NCBI GenBank assembly: GCA_028671895.1
Contig: CM053802.1
Span: forward strand, 19,847,631-19,911,630
Reading direction: 5' to 3'
From: Oenanthe sinensis
Taxonomy: Eukaryota; Streptophyta; Magnoliopsida; Apiales; Apiaceae
Length of the DNA: 64,000 nt
The position numbers and the translations under genes were made by a program. Below are positions 1-9,600 of this stretch, in pieces. Under the pieces are notes generated by a model, which was not told where the DNA came from, made no database searches, and worked only from the letters and a program-made list of their open reading frames with translations. Numbering within the stretch: the stretch's first letter is position 1; every line of letters starts with the position of its first letter.

Positions 1-660
1 AATTTATAAACTGAAAATTAAATATAATTTTTAACTTATAAATGACTCATATGAAACCCCAAACGGAGTGATTTTATAAGCTCATTTCTAACTAGCAACA
101 CTAAACAGTGTTGTTATGTTGGAAATGCATATCAATTTATTTATACTAAATTTTAAACTAAAAAATCCACATATATTAAAAAATGTGCAACACTTGAATT
201 AAGTGCAATTTTTACGCTATAATTATATTCCTAACATTTTAAAAATACATCATTTTGAGGTTGTAGCCAGTGGAGATGGCCTAGTACATGTCCACCGAAA
301 ACTTTTCAATCATCATGTATAAAATCCGTGACACTTCATTTAAAGCGACGGGGTATTTTTAGGACTTATTTCTGAAATCTGTTATTTTAAAACAGAATTT
401 TCCCAAAACGTTAAGTTTGTTGTTACTTGTTAGAAATGGCCATCATCCTCAGATGCTACAATCAAGTGAAATGGGGATTTGGATGCTCATTCCGGAAAGT
501 TTACGGTTCTTGATACAAAATTACACAGACCAGTGCATCAGCCATGTTTCCATTGATTGCTCTTTCACAGCCTTCGTATCTCTATCGCTACTACAAACTT
601 ACTTGTCCAGAAAACAATCTAACATACGATATAAAGCTGTTCACCATATTTTTGTAATTA
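1..660. other. 3' flank of the MAPR4-like gene, no other gene seen
   Basis: This is AT-rich sequence beyond the stop codon of the minus-strand gene that ends at 661. The part next to 661 is expected to be its 3' untranslated region. Open frames here (for example a plus-strand frame at 417-740) overlap the gene's antisense and have no recognisable domain. I see no repeat with clear ends. Confidence 0.4.
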
Positions 661-3600
661 CTAAAGCCGGCAAAGATTGGATAAATATTCACATCCTTCA
701 TATACTTCTAATCCTGCCTGGTCTAGTTCGTCTTTGTTGAAGCAAGCACATCGCTTACTCATTTTCCCTGTCAAAGCTATCTCTATCGGCCTCTGAACTA
801 ATCTTGGATACCCATTCTCACACCAAACCTGACAAAGAAAAATAAGAAGCTGATATACTTGAGTACTTGAATCCAAACATTCCCTCTACCAGCTTAGAAA
901 TTTGTGTGATATACATGCAGGTGGGCAGGATTTGATTCCAGGGAAAGCCAAATCTATATTAACTACCTTTTTTGTAACTCATTATTTTCAACAAAAATAA
1001 AAAATTAATTTTAAAATAAATAGTACAAACACAACAAGAGTAAAAACAAAAAGAGAAATTTAGCAATAACTAAATAAAAAGCAGTAAAAGTAACAAAAAT
1101 GACTAAATTTAAATAATTAGTTAATATGAGATATAAATATTAATGCAATAAATTAATAAATTCTAGTCCTCAATGTTCCGATATTACCGAATGATGCAAC
1201 TACAAGTTCCTTGGAACTAAAATTACTTAGCATGTCTGGTTCAACATCAAGTTCCAAGGTTTTTGTAGTTGTGCAAAAATATGAGAACTTATTTACCAAG
1301 GTCCCCCGAGATCACCTCAAGTTACTTAGTTGTAACTAAACTCCAAAGAAGTGCAGGTTCCACAGGGGAGTACAAAGTTAGTCAAACAAACGAAGCCTTA
1401 AAATTAATCAATGAACAAATATTATAGAAAAAACTTGATTAAAAATAGAAAGAGAAAAAATCTATAGTGAAAATAATTAACTTTATATGTGAATTATAAA
1501 TTAAAATTATATATAAGAATGATGGCTCGATGTTTGGTAGAAATACAATTGCATGAACTAGGAAGCACAAACTCTTCAAATGAGTGGGACTCGGCCGACT
1601 CTGCACCATACTTGTCAAGGCGTAAAGTCGAGGTTGGACGAAACTATACTGCCTACCTAGTAGACAGATTATACGTTTAACTATATATATTGATTTTATA
1701 TTTTATATACACATACATCTATATGTTATACACATATATACCCACTAATACACATACTTATTCCATATATATAGAGAGAGAGTCTTACTCTAATAGAAAC
1801 AAAATTATAATAGAAAATAGAAAGTGAACACCCACCAAACCCAACCCTAATCACTAGATCTCATAATTTTTATAATACAAATTAGTGATTTTTATAGTAC
1901 AAATTTGTGATTTATCTAATATAAATTAGTGATTGCATGTCGATTTGGTAACACATGTTTATATATCACATATATCATATTTAAATTTCAGATCTGATAA
2001 TTTTAATGAGTCGTGATGATTCTTTGTAGGTGATAGTCGGTGAAAATTGAATTTACATTATAGAAACATGTAGACATCGAAGAGTAACCAACAAATAATA
2101 GTAAAATCGATGAAGATGAAAAATGGTGGTCGGAATCAATGGTGGACCGAAATTACCGGAGAAGATGACCGGAATAGGGAGAATGATGGCGGTTAAGGGA
2201 AGAGTTAAGGCTGGAGGAAGGGGCGCGGAGGGGGGTTGTGCACGACAGGGGGGCGGCTGGTCGGGGGTGGATGATGATGTCATATAGGGGTAGACATGGT
2301 AAAATAGGGGTGAGTATAGTAAAATAGAGGGTGTAGATAGTTGTTTCTATTTTCTATTATAAGATTCTTTCTACTAGATCAAATGCCTATATATGTGTGT
2401 GAATAATACTTGAGATTAGGATTTAAGTCTCTTAATCGATAGTTTTAGATTAGGTGCAGAGCATGGTTGTTAAGACGTCCTTTAGGCGACAAGATGGTAG
2501 AAAATGATAAGACGTCCGACCTGTCTTTGTTTATAATCTAGCTAGGAATTCTTAAAACATGAACTTGTAATCCGGTTGATACTAGCTCCTTTCCAAGTAT
2601 GTGTCTTGCACTTGTAAACAAACTAGATACCAGAGTTGTAGGTATTTATTGTATTTTGATTTACGTTTATCAATGTAAATGCTATTATATGTTTCTTATG
2701 TTGTCTCTTGATGATGTTTTTGATTCAGCAACATATGTATATGCTAAAAGAGGAGTTTTGAAAAGCATATTTTTGGACATGCTTACTATTTAAAGAGGGG
2801 TTTTGAAAAACATACCTTTGTACATGCTTACTCTTATTGGTTAGAAAATTAGCACTTTGTTTGTATATAGATTCTAAAAGTATTTTTCTATGTCAAAATA
2901 TTAAACATGCATTTTACATATTTAGCAAATATTCTACGTGTTAATAAAACATACAAATGGTTTATTATGTTAAAGAATTATAAGGAATAATTGAAACATA
3001 TAACATGCTAGTTAAGTTAATATATATGAACAATATATTTGTACTAAAGTTCATTGATAAAAAAAATTCGTTATACATGAATACAATGTGACATTAAGTG
3101 GCCTGTATTGCATAACATGCTGATATGTTTATTTGTGTGTTTACAACAACTTCAAATGATATGTTCACGTCCCCGTGTTTGGTTAGATCGAAAAGATGAG
3201 GATGACATGAAAAAATTATTAAATTCAAACGAAAATGATAGTGAACTTGGTGTGATCAATTTAACAGAACGTTCTGTTAAGTTCGTGTTTTTGTCTGACC
3301 TGCTGCCAGAATTCATCAAAGAAAAGCATTTAGTATTTATATTTTCTCAAAGCATTCAGCTGTTAGAACTTGTCAGAGGTAAAAATAATATGTAGAATAA
3401 ATTTAGTTTTCATGGAACTCGTAGTATATATTCAAACACTTGTTATGAGTATTGAGTAGTAACTATTATCCTGCACATGAAATAATATCATAATAGTTAC
3501 TACTCATAACAAATGTTTGTATATATATTACCAGTTTCATAAAAATGAAATTTACTCTACATATCATACTGTTTTTATCTTGACAAAATTCCAACATGGA

Positions 3601-6600
3601 ATGTTTTGAGAAAATATAAGTATCGAATTTTTTTGATGAGTTCCGACAACAGGTCACACAAAAACTCGAACTTTGTCTAACCAAATACGGGGATGCCAAC
3701 ATACCATCTTGAAGTTGCTGTAAACACAAATACACACATCAAATAAATATATCAGCATGTTACGTAATACATGTCACTTAATGCCATACTGTATTCGTGT
3801 ATAACAACAATGTTTTTTATCAATGAACTTTAGTACAACTATATTATTCATATATATTAACTTAGCTAGCATCTTATATGTTTCAATTATTCCTTATAAT
3901 TTTTAAAATAATAAATAATTTGTATGTTTTATTACTAGGTAGAATATTTGCTAAAACAAAATTAAATGCTAGTTTTCTAATCTGCATAGAAGAGTAAGCA
4001 TGTCCAAGGATATGCTTCTCAAAACTCCTCTCCTCTAGAAAAAGCATATACAGATGTTGCTCAAACAAAAACATTATCAAGAGACAACCTAAGAAACATA
4101 TAAAATAGAATTTACAGTGATAAACATAAATCAAAATACAATATATACCTACAAGTCTACAACTCTAGTATTTAAATTGTTTACATGTGCAAGGCACATA
4201 CTTGAAAATGGGCAAGGGTCAACCTGATTACAAGCTCATGTTTTTCCGGAAGAATTCCTAGCTAAATTAAAAACAAAGACGGGTCAGACGTCTTATCATT
4301 TTCTATCATCTTGTCCCCTAGGCGACGCCTAGACGACGTCTTAACAACTATGCTTTGCACCGACTTGGCTGGGTACATGTCCGACACGCCACTTCTGACT
4401 CGCCAAGTGGCCTCACTCGTCATCCGACTCGCCATCGACACGGATACGACTCGTCATCCGACTCGACCCACCTAAAAAGGTCCAATATCAACTTATTTAC
4501 CCTAATTTTACATTCGGTCTCTTTTTTCTACTTTCTCCTACAAATATACATCAATCTGATATATATACATACACCTATATATCTATAACATTACATCCCC
4601 TTCTATTTTCTTATATATATATATATATATATATATGGTGAAGATGATTTTTCACAAATGGAAGGTGCAGGTGTTCTAGAGATTGCAATCTCTCCTTGAT
4701 GAACTAGAAATGGAAAGTTGTTCTTTTTACACAAGATGGTCATTCTTCTATGAATGAAAATGTAGAATGAATCTTATATTAGTTTTATCACTTATTGTAA
4801 AAGAAACTTCAATTTATTACACTATTATGAATGAAGTTCAATATTTTTATTACTATTTTCTTTTTGCCAAGTCCCAGACTCTTTGATAATTGACGAATCC
4901 CGTGACGCTGTACCGTACCCCGTATTCGAGTATGTGCTTCTTAATGCATGAATATTAAATTTCTACAACTGGTTATATATATGTGTGTGTGGTTGTCAGT
5001 GTGTGTACTATAATCAAATTCAGCTTACTCCGCATTATCTGTTGACTCGTATGATTATAGGAGAGGCTGAGAAAGCCAAGAGAGAGAAAAAAGTATGACC
5101 CTTTTTTTACAGCATCTTCCATGGGATACGTTGGGCATTGAATGCCTCAACCCCAGTACACACTCAGCATGCCTACATCACAATGGATACCCTTAATTTG
5201 GTACCAAACATGTACTGCTGTGGTACTAAAGCCGGAATTATGACTTTAAGATTGAATTTCATCTTTTTTATATCTGTTACTCTATATCTATTACTGCTTT
5301 CAAAAACCTTTTGAGTGAAGCTACTTTTACCTCTGAACCATCTTCCTGACTCCACCTTGAATTGCAGCTAGGCACCTTAGCTTCTTCAACCTTCTGTTTT
5401 TCCATCAGCTGGGCACCTCTAGCAGCCTTTGCTTCTACTCCTTTCAAGTATTTTGTGGGGTTACCTTTACTATTGTAGTAAAGGCCAATAAGTTTACCAA
5501 CAGGTCTGAAATTTGCCAGTAAAGAACAACGCAAGTTTTAGGCAATCATGTTTACTTATCCAGGGCAAGGGACTTCTAGGTAGGCCCCGTGCCTTCAAAT
5601 CCTTAAAGCTGGCATTCATTTTTCTCAAATTGATTATTTTGATGCCAGGCAATCAGACTTCTTAAAAATAAAATATAGATATTAAAATCGTAATGTACTT
5701 CGAGGACTGTTCACATATCTGTTCTCATATTGATTTTAAGAAATAGCAAGCTACAAACTCACATGTAAGTTCTGGCATAGAAATCTCGCCAGTCAACCAC
5801 ACTCTTCACCTAGAAATGTCAAATATGAAACATGAAGGTTTAGACAGAGTAAGAACACATGCCACTAATCAACATATATTCACTATCCAAACACTTGATA
5901 ATAATAATAAAAAAAAATCTAATTCTCTCTACAATCTACTGCTAAGTTGTTGGGAGGCAGGGTAGAGGGATATATGTAAATCTGTTGCATACTACGAAAA
6001 GATACATATCAAGGAAAGGACAAGGGAATCACATCAAAACACCAAAGGTGTAGCATAGTTCAACCCTAATAAGGACAGCTACTAGAGTCCAGAGGAGTAT
6101 CTCAGTCTGAACATTTATGCATAACATTATAATTCTAACATAGTAAGCAATCGGAAGGGAAAACATCCAACTTCTCCTTCCCCCATATCATAGTTAAAGC
6201 ATACAATAAATGCATGCTTAGTTTCACAGTCCAGATAGTGAGCTACTCTACGTGGACCACCTTGTTAAATATTTTATGTTAAATATTAGCATGGTGTATG
6301 ACATAAGCAAGATGAGGTCATTATGGTGACATCATAGTGCAAGAAGCTTCTCAAGTAAGTTTTATAGTTACTGCAGTACATTATATGTATAGGCAGTAAA
6401 TTTATCATATTGTTCTATAAATAGAGGCTTAGCCTCCTTGTAATACTTGTAGCAGACATTATAATTCTTAAACCAAAGTCTCTACCAATCTCTCTCTCCT
6501 CTCTACTATCGTTCCCTTTAATATTTCTGCATATTCTCATATTCTCTGAGATGGTATCAGAGCAGGAGTAGAGAGGAGGAGATTATCATTTGAAGTTTTG

Positions 6601-9600
6601 AGATTTCTCAAGAGAAACTCATGCTGTCCAGACCCCAGACTAGTATCTTCAACTGATAGTCCCACCAAACATGACCCAAACCAAGTTATAAACACCTATC
6701 CAAGCTGTTTGTTATCATATTTCAACATGTTGTTTTCTGACTGCTTCCGGAGAGGTATATACCTTCAGACAAGTTTGAGTCTTCTCTGCTGAGCCTAGTC
6801 ATGATGATGCATCTCCTTTCCAGAAAAATTTATCTCAGTGTATATACTATGTGTGTAATGTGTATATACGTGAGATATCTGATTTTGGTGAAAGTGTGTG
6901 TATCATATACACATACACAAGGAAGAGGGAACTGGGTTTTGATTTGGTGAATTGAAAAGAAAGGGACACAAGTCACATAACGGCTGTGTAAAACTAGGGC
7001 AACCTTTATGTGTGTATTGGGTTTCTGCCCAACAAGAGAAAAAAAAGGCCTTGATATTGGGCCACTAGGGGTTCATTGGGCCAATGAATGAAACAGGGAA
7101 GGTTGTATAACATTTGAGCTGGGCTGTTTTGAATATTGGGGTTGTTATTTAAATATAATCAGCAGCCTTTGTTACTTAAATCAGGAAATTATTTGATTCG
7201 AGTTGATTTTATTCACTTAAAGATTTTATGAGTCTAGATGTGATTAAAAATATATATATATTTAACAGTTATTTTCTTAAGAGAAAATTCTGTTGAGATC
7301 TTCGATTCAAGTATATCACCTTAATTTAAGAGTTTGTCCCGTACAATTTTAATTGTGTAGCAAAAAACTTAGATGGTTGGTTGATGATAAAGCATCCCAC
7401 CATTTAATTGTGTTGCTACAAATTAAATAGTTTAGTGGCCAACATTTATGCTTTATTTCCAATGAAATTATTAGTTCTGTCGAAATTATGAGATGATTGT
7501 CAATGGTGAGTTCATCACGCTGCTCTTGTCTGTTTAATCAAGGCCAATGCCTCCTTCATCAAGACACACTCGAGCACAAAAAGCAGCAAAAGTAGTAGTA
7601 TATATACAGATATATACACACACAGTTCACTGCCACACCTACTAAGCAGTAGAAGTAGTAGCATATACTGATACGTACACACAGTTCACTGCTATATCTT
7701 GCATTCATTCCCATTTCAGAAGCAGGACTAGACGAGTTTTTGACTTTGAATCTCAAGGGATTCAGTACAACAAACCTACCGTTCTAGATGTTCTTAGTTC
7801 GAGGAATGATAGATGCACATCCATCCGAGGGCTCGTAGTGTTCCACTCTTCAATCCGAGGATAGGTCTTTCATACCATGGGATTTCGAGTGAGGGGGCGT
7901 GTTAAATATTAGCATGGTGTATGACATAAGCAAGATGAGGTCATTATGGTGACATAGTGCAAGAAGCTTATCAAATAAGTTTTATAGTTACTGCAGTAGA
8001 TTATATGTATAGGCACTAAATTTATCATATTGTTCTATAAATAGAGGCTTAGCCTCCTTATAATTACTTGTAGCAGACATTATAATTCTTAAACCAAAGT
8101 CTCTACCAATCTCTTTTTCTCCTCTCTACTATCATTCCCTTTAATATTTCTGCATATTCTCATATTCTCTGAGAGATAGGTAAATATTCTATAGTACATC
8201 CACGTATGTCACATGTCCAATAAGAATATAATAAATGACAAATTAAAATGTCAACAAGCCAAGCAATAAATTACCTGAGTGCTGGATAAACCTCGTAACG
8301 AATCTGTAAGACCATCTCCTGTATACATTTTATATAAAACCCTTTAGAAAAAAACTAAAAACTTCTTGAAATAAGCATAAGTCAAGTACTTAAAACAAGC
8401 AATTTTTGCTAGAGCAAAAGTCTATTTAGCGAGAAGTTCATTTCTGTAGATGGTTCCTTAAAAAAAAGTTTACACATACAGGTTCATATTTACCAGATAG
8501 AGTTGGCTGCATTTGCATATTCACAGCAATAGCAACAGCAAGTCCAACAATGAAAATAAATTCTGGTAAGCAATAATAATAAGTTATGATGTTTCACTGA
8601 GCTAATTGCAGTGATGGAGTGGAAGACGTCGCTAGGGGGCAAATTCATTAATGGGCTACAAGAGCACATCTGGGATGAAGAAAAGCTACTTGAGCCTAGG
8701 TCACTGGACCATGCTATGGAGTTAGCAGTAAGTGGAAGATATAATCAATCTGGGCCTGTACTGACTGCTGAGCCCAAGCAAGATGGGATCGGGAGCTAGT
8801 AAGCCTTCATATTTTAGTCCACATAATACATCGGCAACCCTGAAAAACAATTCTTCAAACTAAACACCGTACCAAATTGGGGTTCTTCATCAGTGTTTCT
8901 TGGCTGCAATAAACGGAGGATCAAACCTCCTGAGTAAGAACACCAGAGAGGTACAAAGCTTAGTGATAAGGAAATACAGTACAAGGGAGATAATGGTTTG
9001 TGTTTTCACTCTGGAAAATAGGTGGGTTTTCATTGTGATGGAAAATGGACGGTGGGTCACATATGTAAGAAGCAGGAACCGAGTGTATTAGAACTCGAGA
9101 CGACGGTGAGTGTTGGGATTTTTTTTTTTGACTAATTAGGCTTATAACCTTACAAATGAGTACCTGTTCTAATAAATTCTCGGGGTGAGCCAGAGTCGAA
9201 CCCAGGACCTGGGACAACAGAGGATAATCCCATTACCACTTGGCTATCCAATTCCAATCTATAATATTTTAGTTGATAATGAATCTATAGTATAATCTGT
9301 ATCTTTTGTACTTTGTCAAAATAAGACTAAGTAATAGTTAAACTAAGATCAAGTACAAAACTGCCAAAGTGTACTTATAGCATATTCTCAAAATGGTTCG
9401 TAGTATTGTAATGAAAATCATGCATTATAGTGTTAGACACAGAAGTGAAGGCACAAGGATTTCAATTTTGATCAAATGAAGTAATAAAGATGGCTTAAAA
9501 GAAAGCATCAAGTATATCCACGAATCATGTTGGATTGTTCATGCCTTAAAAGATTTTCAAGTCTGAACTCAAGCAGTCGGGCCTATATCATTCTTATTGG

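Larger units (their letters stand above)
2453..4361. mobile_element. Giant foldback (long-TIR) element carrying a duplicated captured exon
   Basis: The left arm (2453 to about 3465) is matched, inverted, by the right arm (about 3489-4361) over nearly its whole length. The ends read GGTGCAGAGCATGGTTGTT on the left and, on the opposite strand, GGTGCAAAGCATAGTTGTT on the right, followed by AAGACGTC in both. The arms meet at a short loop near 3466-3488. Corresponding blocks (for example the one with CTTGTAATC, then TGTAGGTAT, then TTGTCTCTTGAT) recur in the same order in both arms. No clear target duplication flanks it. Terminal GACGTC/TAGGCG sequence resembles MULE- or foldback-type plant repeats, but the superfamily is not proven. 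It lies in MAPR4 intron 7. Confidence 0.82.
829..5330 (-). other. Intron 7 of the MAPR4-like gene (4.5 kb)
   Basis: This intron lies between penultimate exon 5505-5331 (donor GTAAAA read on minus) and last exon 828-661 (acceptor TTTGTCAG). It contains a miRNA-like hairpin (1195-1275), a candidate MITE with G-rich core (about 1805-2362) and the 1.9-kb foldback element (2453-4361). It also has a TA microsatellite near 4613-4634. It is much longer than the small introns nearer the 5' end of the gene. Confidence 0.8.
6277..8174 (+). mobile_element. Small non-autonomous LTR retrotransposon (TRIM-like), 1.9 kb
   Basis: It has two direct LTRs of 275 bp (6277-6551 and 7900-8174), both beginning TGTTAAATATTAGCATGG. 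A 1.35-kb interior has no gag or pol. The initiator-Met tRNA primer site TGGTATCAGAGC is at 6552-6563, directly after the 5' LTR. A purine tract GTGAGGGGGCG precedes the 3' LTR. The LTRs end in GAGA rather than CA, and I find no convincing 5-bp target duplication. It is somewhat longer than typical TRIMs. It must borrow replication proteins from an autonomous copia element. Confidence 0.85.
5810..8274 (-). other. Intron 5 of the MAPR4-like gene, host of a small LTR element
   Basis: The intron runs between exon 5 (8318-8275, donor GTAATT on minus) and exon 6 (5809-5763, acceptor TTCTAG). Most of it is the LTR element 6277-8174, whose 3' end is only 100 bp from exon 5. The remainder (5810-6276 and 8175-8274) has no recognisable feature. 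Confidence 0.75.

Noticed and set aside
417..740. Plus-strand 107-residue frame at the window start
   Set aside because: It is antisense to the MAPR4 last exon and 3' UTR and has no domain.
6277..8174. Cassandra-type TRIM with 5S rRNA promoter
   Set aside because: The LTRs contain a TATA box and no 5S A/C box sequence.
9180..9252. A functional tRNA gene on the minus strand
   Set aside because: A and B boxes are present but the acceptor and anticodon stems do not close, and a poly(A) tail follows, so it is a SINE.
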